Assembly (NCBI GenBank): GCA_016219425.1
Contig: JACRNB010000007.1
Span: 229,176 to 293,175 of the forward strand
Direction: 5' to 3'
DNA from: Betaproteobacteria bacterium
Lineage (GTDB): Bacteria > Pseudomonadota > Gammaproteobacteria > Burkholderiales > Thiobacillaceae
DNA: 64,000 bases
The notes beneath the pieces were generated by a model that saw nothing but the letters and a program-made list of their open reading frames with translations, made no database searches and was not told the origin of the DNA. Positions 44,004 to 60,400 of this stretch are shown here, piece by piece; position 1 is the stretch's first letter; each line of letters begins with the position of its first letter. Both the position numbers and the translations under genes were made by a program.

Positions 44004-45229
44004 ACCCGCGCCTGCTCCTCGCCCTGTTACTGCCCCTGTTCGCCTGCGGCCTGCAATGGCTGCTGTGGGAACACCTCCAGCCGTATGTCTGGCTCCTGCT
44101 GCTACCCGCCGCCTTCGGCAGCGCCTGGCTGGACGGGCTGCGCGGCGGGCTGGCCGGAAGCCTGATCGGCGCGGCGCTGGCCTGGTACTTCTTTGTCCCG
44201 CCGGTCTACTCCTTCCGTCTGGAACGCTTCAATGACGGCCTCTCCATCGTCCTCTTTGTCGGCCTGGGCGGGCTGTTCGCCTGGTTCCAGGAACAACTAC
44301 GCCGCGCCCGGCAGCGTATCGAGATCCGCTACGACGCCACCTTCGAGCAGGCGGCGGTAGGCCTCGCCCTGGTGGCGCCGGATGGCCACTGGTTGCGCGT
44401 CAACCGCAAGCTGTGCGCCATCGTCGGCTACGCGCCGGAAGAGCTGCTGGGCAAGACCTTTCAGGACATCACCCACCCGGACGATCTCAACACCGACCTG
44501 GAATTCGTGCGCCGCATGTTGGCGCGAGAGCTGTCCACCTATTCCATGGAAAAACGCTATCGGCGCAAGGACGGCGCGGAGGTCTGGATCAACCTCACCG
44601 TCGCCCTGGTATGGAGCGCGGACGGCGCGCCGGACTATTTCATCTCGGTGGTGGAAGACATCCAGGCGCGCAAACAGGTTGAAGGCGCGTTGCGCACCAG
44701 CGAACGCTCCTACCGCACCCTGTTCGACAGCATGATGAACGGCTTCGCCCATTGCCGGATGCTGTACGAGGACGGCGTCGCCAGCGATTTCATCTATCTC
44801 GCGGTCAACCCCGCCTTCACCGAGCTGACCGGCCTGCGCGACGTGACGGGACGCCGGGTCAGCGAAGTCATCCCCGGCCTGCGCGCGTCCAACCCGGAGA
44901 TGATCGAAATCTACGGACGGGTGGCGCGGGGCGGCGGGCCGGAGCGCTTCGAGGCCTTTGTCGAGGCGCTGGGCATGTGGTTCTCGGTCGCGGTGCACAG
45001 CCCGCAGCCGGACCATTTTGTCGCCGTGTTCGACGTAATCACCGAACGCAAACGGGCCGAGACGGAACTCCAGCGCCGCAATCAGGAACTGGAGCGTTTC
45101 GACGCGGCCTCGGTGGGGCGGGAACTGCAAATGATCGAGTTGAAGGGCGAGATCAATGAACTCGCCCGGCAACTGGGCCGGACGCCGCCCTACGACCTCG
45201 GTTTCGTGACGGCGCAGGAGGCGCAATGA
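44000..45229 (+). CDS. DUF4118-like membrane sensor with two PAS domains, no kinase domain
   Basis: 409 aa. Residues 1-95 have four short membrane helices with [20 protein letters not shown], resembling KdpD/DUF4118. PAS 1 about 112-230 ([40 protein letters not shown]), PAS 2 about 235-355 ([20 protein letters not shown], ...). The C-terminus is a coiled coil with [20 protein letters not shown] and [11 protein letters not shown]. No transmitter domain. Overlaps both neighbours by 4 bp. Confidence 0.8.
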   Translation: MNPRLLLALLLPLFACGLQWLLWEHLQPYVWLLLLPAAFGSAWLDGLRGGLAGSLIGAALAWYFFVPPVYSFRLERFNDGLSIVLFVGLGGLFAWFQEQLRRARQRIEIRYDATFEQAAVGLALVAPDGHWLRVNRKLCAIVGYAPEELLGKTFQDITHPDDLNTDLEFVRRMLARELSTYSMEKRYRRKDGAEVWINLTVALVWSADGAPDYFISVVEDIQARKQVEGALRTSERSYRTLFDSMMNGFAHCRMLYEDGVASDFIYLAVNPAFTELTGLRDVTGRRVSEVIPGLRASNPEMIEIYGRVARGGGPERFEAFVEALGMWFSVAVHSPQPDHFVAVFDVITERKRAETELQRRNQELERFDAASVGRELQMIELKGEINELARQLGRTPPYDLGFVTAQEAQ

Positions 45230-47811
45230 ACACCTCCCGCGCCGCCGGAATTCCGCTCAAACGATTCCTCGCGCGGCTGATCTGGTTGTGCATGCTGCCC
45301 CTGCTGCTGCTGGCGCTCTGGCTGGCCGCAGACCACCTGGACACGATTCAGAGCCAGCGCGACCAGGCCGCGGCCCACCTGGCGCGCAACTTCGCCACCG
45401 CCATCGACAGGCATCTGGACGCGCGCATCCAGGCCCTGCGCATGCTTGCGAACTCCCCCCTGCTGGACGACCGGGCGCGCTGGCGCGACCTCTACGGCGA
45501 GGCCCAGGGCTTCCGCGAAGGGTTCGGCAGCCATGTCGTGCTGGCCGACACGGGCGAACCCATGCGCATGCTGTTCAACACCCGTCTGCCCTACGGCGCG
45601 CCCCTGCCGCCGCTGCCGCGCCCCAAGGGGTACGCCGCCGCCCCCGCCGCCGTGGCGAGCCTGAAGCCTGCGGTGGGCGACAGCTTCATCGGGCCGGTGG
45701 CAAAAGAACCCCTGGTGGCCATTGCCGTACCGGCCCTGCGCCAGGGTCGGGCCGCCTTTGTCCTGCTTGCCACCATCGAGGCGCGCCAGTTCCAGGCCCG
45801 GCTGGATCAGCTCGCCCTGCCCCCCGGCTGGGCCGTCACCTTGCGCGACGGGCGCGGCGACGTCATTGCCCGCCGCACGCCGGCGGGTTTCGATCCGGCG
45901 CGGGACGTGGCCCCCTCCGGGCGCATCGTCGTTTCCCTGGCGCATTCCGCCTGGACGGTGGCGCTGGAGATTCCCCGTGCGGTGCAACGCGAAACCCTGC
46001 TCACCACCGGCATGATCCTGGGCGTGGGTCTGCTGGCGGCCACCCTGGCCGGGGCGCTGGGCGGACTGGCGGCCAGCCGCCGGCTCGGGCGCGCGGTCAC
46101 GGCGCTGACGGAGACGCCCGCCGCCGGCGCACGCGTCGTCAAGATCGCCGAGATCAGCGCCGCCCATCAGCGTCTGGAGGCCCAATCCACGGAATTGCGC
46201 CACAGCGAAGAACGCTTCCGCCGACTGTTCCAGGACGCGCCCATGCCCCTCTGTTTCGTGGACCGGGAAGGGACGCTGGCAGACCGCAACGCGCGCTTCA
46301 TCCAGACCTTCGGCTACGAGCGGGAAGACACGCCCACCCTGAACGAGTGGTGGCGACATGCCTATCCCGACCCGGAATACCGCGCCTGGGTGCAGGAAAC
46401 CTGGAACGCGGCAGTGGTGCGCGCAGCGGCGACGGGCGCGGACATCGACCCCATCGAATACACCGTCACCTGCAAGGACGGCAGCGAACGCACCATGCTG
46501 ATCTCCGGCATCCTGCTGGGCGAAGACCTTCTCGCCACGTTCCACGACGTGACCGAACGCCGCCAGGCCGAGAGCCGCCTTCAGCTCTGGGCGGCGGCCT
46601 TTGAACACGCGCAGCTGGGCCTCGCCATCGCCAACGCGCGCAACAACACCTTCGTCGCGGTCAATCCGGCCTTCGCCCGGGAGCGGGGCTACGAGCCCGC
46701 GGCGATGGCGGGCGAACCGATCATGAGCGTCTACCCGCCCGACCTGCGGGCGAACGCACGCACGCAGATCGCCCGCCTGGATGCCGCCAATCACGGCGTA
46801 TTCGAGAGCGAACACATGCGCCGGGACGGAAGCCGCTTTCCGGTGCTGATGGATATCACCCTGCTGCGCGACGCCACAGGTCGGCCCGAGTACCGGGTGG
46901 CCTACGCCCTGAACCTGAGCGAGCGCAAACAGGCCGAACAGGCCCTCGCCGCGGCCCAGGCCGCCGCGCTGGGACAGCAGCAGCGGGGCCGGCTGGCCGC
47001 CCTCAACCAGATGCAGGACGCCAATGTCGCGCGCGAACGCGCAGAGGCGGCGGCGCGCGAGGTGGAACGCCTCAACGCCGACCTGGAACGCCGCGTGGTC
47101 GAACGCACCGCCGAACTCACCGCCGCCAACCGGGAGCTGGACGCCTTCGCCTACGCCGTCTCCCACGACCTGCGCGCGCCGTTGCGGGCCATGAGCGGCT
47201 TCTCCCTGGCCCTGCGCGAGGATTACGGCGAGGGCTTGAGCGGCGAGGCCAAGGTCTGGCTGGAACAGATCGAGCTTGCCAGCCGCCGCATGAATGATCT
47301 GGTGGACGGCATCCTGGTCCTGTCGCGCAGCACGCGCGGGGAACTCACCCGGGATGCGCTCGACCTTTCCGCCCTGGCGCGCCGTGTGCTGGAGGATCTG
47401 GCCCGAGGCGAACCGGAACGCCAGGTCCGGCAGGAGGTGGAGGACGGCCTGACGTTGCGGGGCGACGCCCGCATGCTGGAGGCTGCGCTCACCAATCTTC
47501 TCGGCAACGCCTGGAAGTACACGGCCCGCGCCCAGGCGCCCTGCATCCGGGTCTATGCCGAACAGCGCGGCGAGCAACGCTGGTTCTGCATCGCCGACAA
47601 TGGCGCGGGCTTCGAGATGGCCCATGCCGGAAGATTGTTCAAGCCGTTTCAGCGCCTGCACCGGCAGGAGGAATTTCCCGGCATCGGCATCGGCCTGGCC
47701 ACGGTGCAGCGCATCATCCACCGCCACGGCGGCGAGATCGCCGCCGTCGGCGAACCGGGGCGCGGGGCGACGTTCTGCTTCACCCTGCCCAGTTCAGGAG
47801 ACACGCCATGA
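45226..47811 (+). CDS. Sensor histidine kinase with extracytoplasmic and PAS domains
   Basis: 861 aa. Helix 17-36, an extracytoplasmic Cache-like part of about 220 residues, helix 256-280, PAS about 325-445 and 450-570, a coiled coil, HisKA with phosphoacceptor His647 ([18 protein letters not shown]), and HATPase ([44 protein letters not shown]). ATP-dependent autokinase. Its ATGA overlap with the response regulator suggests they are a pair. Confidence 0.93.
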   Translation: MNTSRAAGIPLKRFLARLIWLCMLPLLLLALWLAADHLDTIQSQRDQAAAHLARNFATAIDRHLDARIQALRMLANSPLLDDRARWRDLYGEAQGFREGFGSHVVLADTGEPMRMLFNTRLPYGAPLPPLPRPKGYAAAPAAVASLKPAVGDSFIGPVAKEPLVAIAVPALRQGRAAFVLLATIEARQFQARLDQLALPPGWAVTLRDGRGDVIARRTPAGFDPARDVAPSGRIVVSLAHSAWTVALEIPRAVQRETLLTTGMILGVGLLAATLAGALGGLAASRRLGRAVTALTETPAAGARVVKIAEISAAHQRLEAQSTELRHSEERFRRLFQDAPMPLCFVDREGTLADRNARFIQTFGYEREDTPTLNEWWRHAYPDPEYRAWVQETWNAAVVRAAATGADIDPIEYTVTCKDGSERTMLISGILLGEDLLATFHDVTERRQAESRLQLWAAAFEHAQLGLAIANARNNTFVAVNPAFARERGYEPAAMAGEPIMSVYPPDLRANARTQIARLDAANHGVFESEHMRRDGSRFPVLMDITLLRDATGRPEYRVAYALNLSERKQAEQALAAAQAAALGQQQRGRLAALNQMQDANVARERAEAAAREVERLNADLERRVVERTAELTAANRELDAFAYAVSHDLRAPLRAMSGFSLALREDYGEGLSGEAKVWLEQIELASRRMNDLVDGILVLSRSTRGELTRDALDLSALARRVLEDLARGEPERQVRQEVEDGLTLRGDARMLEAALTNLLGNAWKYTARAQAPCIRVYAEQRGEQRWFCIADNGAGFEMAHAGRLFKPFQRLHRQEEFPGIGIGLATVQRIIHRHGGEIAAVGEPGRGATFCFTLPSSGDTP

Positions 47812-48248
47812 CGATCAAGACCCTGCTTCTGGTTGAAGACGACCCTCAGGACGAGCTGCTCACCTTGCGCGCCCTGCACCGCGCCAACGTGGCCAACCGC
47901 ATCGACGTGGTGCGGGACGGCCAACAGGCCCTGGACTACCTGTTCCGGGAGGGCGAATTTGCCGGACGCACCGGCCCGGAACTGCCCACGGTCATGCTGC
48001 TGGACATCAACCTGCCCCGCCTGAGCGGCCTGGAGGTGCTGGAAAGGCTGCGCGCCGACCCGCGCACGCAATGGCTTCCGGTGGTGATCCTCACCTCCTC
48101 CGACGACGAACGGGATCGCCTCCACAGCTACGAGAACGGCTGCAACAGCTTTGTGCGCAAGCCGGTGGATTTCAACGAATTCGCCGAGACCGTGGCGCGT
48201 CTGGGGGTGTACTGGCTCGCCACCAACGAACCGGCGACGCGGGAGTAA
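47808..48248 (+). CDS. Rcp1-like single-domain response regulator
   Basis: 146 aa receiver only: LLLVEDDPQDELLTLRALHR, ANRIDVVRDGQQALDYLF, Asp66 in LLDINLPRLSGLEVLE and SFVRKPVDFNEF. Long receiver of the Rcp1 class that passes phosphate on. It overlaps the kinase gene by 4 bp, and is 6 bp before the large hybrid kinase gene. Confidence 0.93.
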   Translation: MTIKTLLLVEDDPQDELLTLRALHRANVANRIDVVRDGQQALDYLFREGEFAGRTGPELPTVMLLDINLPRLSGLEVLERLRADPRTQWLPVVILTSSDDERDRLHSYENGCNSFVRKPVDFNEFAETVARLGVYWLATNEPATRE

Positions 48249-48254
48249 CGGCCC

Positions 48255-51815
<3,561 letters not shown>

Positions 51816-51824
51816 CAAGGAAGC

Positions 51825-54872
<3,048 letters not shown>

Positions 54873-54885
54873 AGCCCCCCCCGCT

Positions 54886-55020
54886 GTAGGTGCGAATTCA
54901 TTCGCACAACTCCCGATAAAGCCGACCGTAGGTGCGAATTCATTCGCACAACCACCGGCAAAAACGACCGCAGCTGCGAATTCATTCGCACAACTCCCGT
55001 GCGAATGAATTCGCACCCAC
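54886..55020. repeat. Four-copy GTAGGTGCGAAT repeat cluster
   Basis: Copies start at 54886, 54928 and 54970 (exact 42-bp period, the third degenerate as GCAGCTGCG), and an inverted copy ends at 55020. Between the hybrid kinase and the carbonic anhydrase genes, which converge here. Confidence 0.9.
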
Positions 55021-55055
55021 AACCCGCTCTCTCAACACATAGAACCCGCGTATCC

Positions 55056-56096
55056 CTAGTGCTTTTCCGCCTTCTTGGCAGGCTTGGCGTGCGGGTCTTC
55101 CTCATCCTCCGCAGCGGCCTTCTTCTTGCCGGCTACCTTGGGCTCATCCGCCTTGTGGGCGTCCTTGCCAGCATCCTTGGGCTTCTCCGGCAGCTTGATC
55201 ATGGATTTCTTGAGGGGCTTGGCCTCTTCGGCAGGCTCCTCATGGACCGGCGCAGCCGGCTTGGGCTTGGCAACAGGCCGGGGCGCCCGCGGAGCGTGGG
55301 CGGCGACGGCATGGGGGTCCGGCGCATCCAATCCCTGCATGATCTCCAGCGCAGCGATACGACGCGGATCGTTCTCGCCGTTGACGTTGATGATGTGAAG
55401 CTTGCCCTGCCCCTGTCTCATCTCATCCTTGAAGTCATACACGGCGCCAATCACGGTGAGGCTGCCCTTCGTCACCTCTTCCTCAAATTTGCCCACGGCA
55501 TGGCGCACCTGATTGTTGACGTTGGTCTTCACGCCGGAGAGACCGCTATCCCCCTTGGGAATCTGGATGCTGTCCAGCTCACGCTTGATGAAGGGAGATT
55601 CCTTGCTGTAGTCGCCGGAGGCCGCCTTGATCGCGCCACAAGCAACGTGGCCGACGATGAGCAGCAGAGGGGTATGCAGATGGTGCACGCCGTACTCCAC
55701 CGACCCCTCCGCCGTAGCGATCTGGTTGCCGATGTTGCGCACCATGAACAGATCGCCGTCCGGCGTCGCGTCCAGGGCGTGGGTATGCACACGGGAATCG
55801 GAGCAGGTCACCACCGTGGCGCGGGGGTGCTGACTGTCCAGAAAGTGGCTGAAATACGCGGGCTTGTGGGTACGGACGAAGGTCTTGTTGTCCTGCACCA
55901 GACTCCGCACGATGTCCTTGGCGCCGCCAGAACTGTGGGATTTGTTCAGGGAACCGACGTATTCCCGCATCACCTCCTTGACGATAAGCCGGATTTTTTC
56001 CTTCTCCACATCGGTGGAAACCGGCGCATCCGCAGCGCGGGCCTGGCCGGACGTCAGCAAGGCAAAAGCAGCCAGCAAGAGCAGATGACGATTCAT
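55056..56096 (-). CDS. Secreted beta-carbonic anhydrase with basic tail
   Basis: 346 aa. Signal peptide 1-22 (LLLLAAFALLTSGQARA). Zinc and active-site residues: TVVTCSDSRVHTHALDA (Cys, Asp, Arg), then HLHTPLLLIVGHVACGAIKA with His and Cys. Residues 260-346 are an extended low-complexity Pro/Ala/Lys/Glu-rich tail (RPVAKPKPAAPVHEEPAEEA, KKKAAAEDEEDPHAKP). It hydrates CO2 to bicarbonate in the periplasm. The tail is an addition to the family. Confidence 0.93.
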   Translation of the reverse strand: MNRHLLLLAAFALLTSGQARAADAPVSTDVEKEKIRLIVKEVMREYVGSLNKSHSSGGAKDIVRSLVQDNKTFVRTHKPAYFSHFLDSQHPRATVVTCSDSRVHTHALDATPDGDLFMVRNIGNQIATAEGSVEYGVHHLHTPLLLIVGHVACGAIKAASGDYSKESPFIKRELDSIQIPKGDSGLSGVKTNVNNQVRHAVGKFEEEVTKGSLTVIGAVYDFKDEMRQGQGKLHIINVNGENDPRRIAALEIMQGLDAPDPHAVAAHAPRAPRPVAKPKPAAPVHEEPAEEAKPLKKSMIKLPEKPKDAGKDAHKADEPKVAGKKKAAAEDEEDPHAKPAKKAEKH

Positions 56097-56260
56097 GTTT
56101 TACCCCTCGCTACGTTGGTACGAGGGGGTTATCGGCGTAGCCCTGGAAAACTGTAGCGACCGGAAACAGGGCGCCGGATACGCCAAATGGACCGTTTCCG
56201 GAGCGTTGGATCCACACCAATAAATATGCGCCCGGGCCGAATGGAAACCGCCACAGGAAA
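56097..56260. other. Upstream region of the carbonic anhydrase gene
   Basis: 164 bp; contains the short palindrome CCTCGCTACGTTGGTACGAGG near 56104. No gene seen. Confidence 0.5.
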
Positions 56261-56640
56261 ACCGAAGCGCAGCCCTTGTAGGAGCCCGGCTATGCCGGGC
56301 GATCAACGTTGCGCCCGCGCGAGCCGGCTTATCGCCCGGCGCAGCCGGGCTCCTACGCGCCGGATGAAGATCGCCGCGGGGAAAGCCCGTGCGGGCCGGA
56401 GGAAAACCGCCGCAGGAAAACCGAAGCGCAGCCCTTGTAGGAGCCCGGCTATGCCGGGCGATCAACGTTGCGCCCGTGCGAGCCGGCTTATCGCCCGGCG
56501 CAGCCGGGCTCCTACGCGCCGGATGAAGATCGCCGCGGGGAAAGCCCGCGCGGGCCGGAGGAAAACCGCCGCAAGAAAACCGAAGCGCAGCCCCTGTAGG
56601 AGCCCGGCTATGCCGGGCGATCAACGTTGCACCCGCGAGC
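56261..56640. repeat. 159-bp tandem repeat, 2.4 copies
   Basis: Units begin at 56261, 56420 and 56579 with ACCGAAGCGCAGCCC; the period is 159 bp both times. Each unit contains the TAGGAGCCCGGCTATGCCGG hairpin and its mirror CGCCCGGCGCAGCCGGGCTC, so the unit is an inverted REP pair plus a linker (GGATGAAGATCGCCGCGGGG). The third copy is truncated. ORFs across it reflect the repetition only. Confidence 0.9.
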
Positions 56641-56673
56641 CGGCTTGGAATGGGGCGACCCATGACGTGACAG

Positions 56674-56770
56674 ATGCCCTCCGGCGGCGGCGGCGGGTGC
56701 CCGGTAGTGCTGGACCTGAACGGCGATGGCTTGCAGTTCGCGCCGGTGGATTTGTCGCAGGTGTTTTTCG
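56674..56770 (+). pseudogene. RTX-gene fragment (Gly-linker and DLNGDG segment)
   Basis: The frame encodes MPSGGGGGCPVVLDLNGDGL and QFAPVDLSQVFF. This matches SGGGGG...CPIVLDLNGDGL and HFTPVDLSEVFF of the giant RTX gene at 59727-59829. Sequence after it is unrelated. A broken piece of a duplicate of that gene, upstream of the TA pair. Confidence 0.7.
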
Positions 56771-56790
56771 TCCGCCGTAAGGCTGGAAAA

Positions 56791-57072
56791 TCAGACTGCT
56801 TCCAGTACCCGCATCTCAATGTGAAGTCCGGCAGCCGTCGTCATGTTCACAAGCGCATCGAGGCCGAACAGGTTGATCTTGCCGCGCATCAGGTCAGATA
56901 TGCGCGGCTGGGTCACGCCGAAGAGCTTGGCGGCTTGCGCCTGGCTCATTTCGGTGTAGGCGATGTGGTTCTTCAGGGCCGTCATCAGGACGGAACGTAG
57001 CTTCATGTTTTCCGCTTCCTCCGGGGTGTCCTCGATGGCATCCCAGACGCTGGTAAATCGTTGATTGCTCAT
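56791..57072 (-). CDS. HTH antitoxin of the HigA/XRE type
   Basis: 93 aa. Central HTH: KNHIAYTEMSQAQAAKLFGV, TQPRISDLMRGKINLFGLDA, LVNMTTAAGLHIEMRV. Matches the XRE/HigA2-like antitoxins with downstream RelE-type toxins in reverse order. It overlaps the toxin gene by 4 bp. Probably binds the palindrome at 57417-57432. Confidence 0.88.
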   Translation of the reverse strand: MSNQRFTSVWDAIEDTPEEAENMKLRSVLMTALKNHIAYTEMSQAQAAKLFGVTQPRISDLMRGKINLFGLDALVNMTTAAGLHIEMRVLEAV

Positions 57073-57407
57073 TGCCCTAGCTCCTTCAACAAGTCGCGGT
57101 AACGCTTGGCTGCCAAGTCCAAATCAGTCTTGCTGGTCTTCTCTGTTTTCTTCTGAAAGCAGTGAAGCACGTAGACCGCATCAGCGAACTTGGCAACGTA
57201 GACGACCCGGAATGCCCCGCCGGCATCCCGCATCCGAATCTCCTTCACTCCTTGGCCCACGGTGTTCATAGGCTTCCAGTCGTCCGGTTCTTGACCGCTC
57301 TGCACCTGATCGAGTTGATGTCCTGCCTCGCGTCTGGCTGGGAGAGGAAAGGCACGAAGGTCTTCAAGGGAACTTCCCCTGAACTCGACTGGTTTGGAAT
57401 CGGTCAT
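57069..57407 (-). CDS. HigB/Gp49-like toxin
   Basis: 112 aa: KPVEFRGSSLEDLRAFPLPA, REAGHQLDQVQSGQEPDDWK, GQGVKEIRMRDAGGAFRVVY, VLHCFQKKTEKTSKTDLDLA and RYRDLLKEL. This is the phage-derived Gp49-like HigB2/RelE toxin: GVxEIRxRdxxGxyRVxYxAxxxdxvyVLHxFxKKTxkT. ATG ending 57407 rather than 57422. Toxin gene precedes antitoxin. Confidence 0.9.
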   Translation of the reverse strand: MTDSKPVEFRGSSLEDLRAFPLPARREAGHQLDQVQSGQEPDDWKPMNTVGQGVKEIRMRDAGGAFRVVYVAKFADAVYVLHCFQKKTEKTSKTDLDLAAKRYRDLLKELGQ

Positions 57408-57416
57408 GATCAAATA

Positions 57417-57432
57417 ATACAAATATTTGTAT
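57417..57432. promoter_or_regulatory. HigBA operator palindrome
   Basis: ATACAAATATTTGTAT, a perfect 16-bp palindrome just upstream of the toxin gene and 10 bp before the RTX start codon. Likely autoregulatory, possibly also affecting the RTX gene. Confidence 0.7.
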
Positions 57433-57442
57433 ATCCTGGCAA

Positions 57443-60400
57443 ATGGGCCTTACCCGAGCGGCCATCAGCACCATGTTGCTGATTCCTCCGCTGGAGCCCA
57501 TCGGGATCGCGCTCACTGTGTTTTCTCTCATCGGTAGCCTCTTCGGCGGCGATGACGATGTCCCCACGCCTTGGGGGTCCGGTTCCTGGCAGTTCAATGC
57601 TTCCGGGCAGGCGGTGTTTTCGGTGGCGGGGGAGCATGGGGGGGAGGCGACGGTGGCGAATGTGTTGTCCAGTCTTCAGGCGACCTTGTCTCAGATCATC
57701 GCGAATCAGCAGGCGGTGAATCCGGGGGCGGCGTTGGGGTTGATTCCGCAGCGGATGCCGGGGGTGGAGTGGAATGGGTCGAGCTATGGGGTGTCGGATG
57801 TCGATCCGGCCAGTGGGGCGGTGCGGGGGGCGGAGGTGCGTTATCAGCCGGATGGGCGTCCGTTGGGGGCGGCGGCGGGGTCGGATTTGGCGGCGTGGGG
57901 GGTGATGGAGCGCTTGGTGCGTTCGGCGCTGGGGCGCGGGGCGATTGCGCCGGTGTGGGAGGTAGCGACGGCGCAGTTGCAGGGGCAGTGGGGGTTGGCG
58001 TATGCGGGCCTTTCGGAGGAGGAGCGCGCGGGGCGTTCCGGGGCGTTGCTTTCTGCGCCGGGGGGGGATGCGGCGGGGGGGGAGGTGCGTTTTCGGCCTG
58101 TGGTGTTGGATCTGGATGGGGATGGCGTTCAGTCGCGCGAGCGGGGGGCGTCCGGGGTGGCGTTCAATGTGGATGATTCGGGGTGGTTGAAGGCGACGGG
58201 GTGGTTGACGCCGGAGGGGGCGGCGACGGATGGGTTCCTGGTGCTGGATCGGGATGTGAATGGGGTGTTCGATAGCGGGCGGGAGTTGTTCAGTTCTGGG
58301 CAGGTGGCGGCGGGTCGGCGCGGTGTGCCGTCTTTGGCGTGGGTGGATGCGAATGGGGATGGGCGTATTTCGGCGGTGGATCCGGTGTGGAATGAGTTGC
58401 GCGTGTGGCAGGACCGGGATGGGGATGCGGTCCAGGATGCGGGGGAGTTGTCTGCGCTGGGGAGTTTGGGGATCTCGGAGCTGGATTATGCGCAGGGGCG
58501 CTTTACGCAAAACGGGGGGGTGAAGGCGTTGGTGAGCGCGGATTTGACGGCGGCGGCGGTGGGGTCGCGTTCGTATTCAACGCCGATTGGTCTGGTGGTG
58601 CAGTCGAGTTCGGGCCAGATCAGTGTGCTGGCGACGCGCGTGGATGATCGCAGTGCGTTGGCGCCGAATCGCGATGGGGTGTACGCGTATGAGGATGTGG
58701 AGTTGATCGTGGCGCCCGCGGATTTGCTGGCGAATGATGTGCTGGGGGGGTTGCTGGGGCATGACTTGTCCATCGTTGGCGTGGGCAATGCGGTGAATGG
58801 GTCGGTGTGGCGCGATGGCAATGGGTGGGTGCGGTTTATGCCGGCGGCGAATTTTTATGGTCAGGCGAGTTTTACCTACACCTTGCAGGCGCCCGGCGGG
58901 CAGTCGGCGGCGGCGACGGTGGATGTGACGGTCATTAATCAGAACGATGCGCCGACGGTGAGCTGGAGCCAGGATACCCAGGCGATCTACGGGTACACCG
59001 GTAGTTACTGGGTCAATGATCCCTTCTATGGCCGCGTCCCGTCCGAGCCCAGTTTCACGCCCTATACCGGCTGGGACTATTCCCCCTATTTCAATTGGCT
59101 CCCCGGCGCCTATGGGGGGCCTGGAATTTGGCGCGGGCTCGGGCTGCCCGACGCCAGCCATCCCGAATTCGGGAACAACATTCCCTCCATCGTGTGGTTG
59201 GGTGCGTCCTATGGAGAATCCACATTCACCGTGCGCTACCAACCCCAGATGGGCGCGGTCAGGCTGGAGGATTCGGGCCATTGGTCGCGCACCGATATCA
59301 ACATGCTCAGCAACGCCAGTAACGCTCCCGTCCAAACGCAGCAGCGGACCTGGCGCGCATGGCTCGGCTCCAGCAACCCCGTGTACGGGTTCCACGACAC
59401 CCCTATCGAGTGGCTGGATGCGGATGTTCATGCAGGCAGCCTGAGCGTCTCCGACCCGGACACCCCCAACGGTCCCTTCACCTACACCGTGCTGTCGCAG
59501 CCCCAGAGGGGGGCGGCGAACGTGGATGCCGCGGGACATTGGTCGTACACCAATTGGAGCGCGCCCAATTCCCCCGGCATCGCTGGCAACACGCAATATA
59601 GCGATTACGGTCCCGTCACCACCTACCCCGATCCGCAGCCTGACAGCTTTGTGGTGCAGGTGTCCGATGCGTCCGGGGCGTCCGTCACCACCACGATCAC
59701 GGTGGATCACTTGGGGACGTACACCCTGCCCTCTGGCGGCGGCGGAGGCGGTGGCGGGTGTCCCATCGTGCTCGATCTGAACGGTGATGGCCTGCATTTC
59801 ACGCCGGTGGATTTGTCCGAGGTGTTCTTCGATATCAATGGCGATGGCTGGAAGCACCGTATGGCGTGGCCGGAGGCGGGGGATGCGTTTCTGGCGCGTG
59901 ATCTGGATGGGGATGGGGCGGTCTCCAGCGGGCTGGAGGTGAGTTTTGCGCAATACGGGGATGCGCAGTCGGACCTGGAGGGGCTGCGCCGGTTCGATAG
60001 CAATGCGGATGGGGTGTTCGATGCGCGGGATGCGCATTGGGCCGAGTTCGGCCTGTGGCGCGATGCGAATCAGAATGGGGTGAGTGAGGCGGGGGAGTTC
60101 TCGACGCTGGCGGCGGCGGGGGTGCGCGCCATCGGTTTGAGTAGCGATGGGCGCTTTGCGGCGGTGGATGGTCAGAGTGTGCTGGGCCGGGTGTCGGTGG
60201 CGATGGCGGATGGGTCGACGCGGCAGGCGGGGGATGTGGTGCTGGGGGTGTCGGAGGAGGTGCGGGTGGTGAGCCCGGATGGGTCGGCCAGCGTGGTGCG
60301 CTTGAAGGCGAATGGGGGGGAGCGCCTGGCCGGGTCGGCGGGGGATGACCTGATCCCCGGCCAGGGGGGCAATAACTGGATCGAGGCGGGGGATGGCAAT

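Noticed and set aside
45190..47727. 845-aa minus-strand open frame
   Set aside because: Antisense shadow of the histidine kinase gene.
56261..56640. CRISPR array or repeat protein gene
   Set aside because: 159-bp direct repeats with internal hairpins; both frames read only the duplicated DNA.
57571..58176. 201-aa Gly-rich plus-strand ORF
   Set aside because: Out-of-frame reading of the RTX gene; the frame starting at 57443 carries the calcium-binding motifs.
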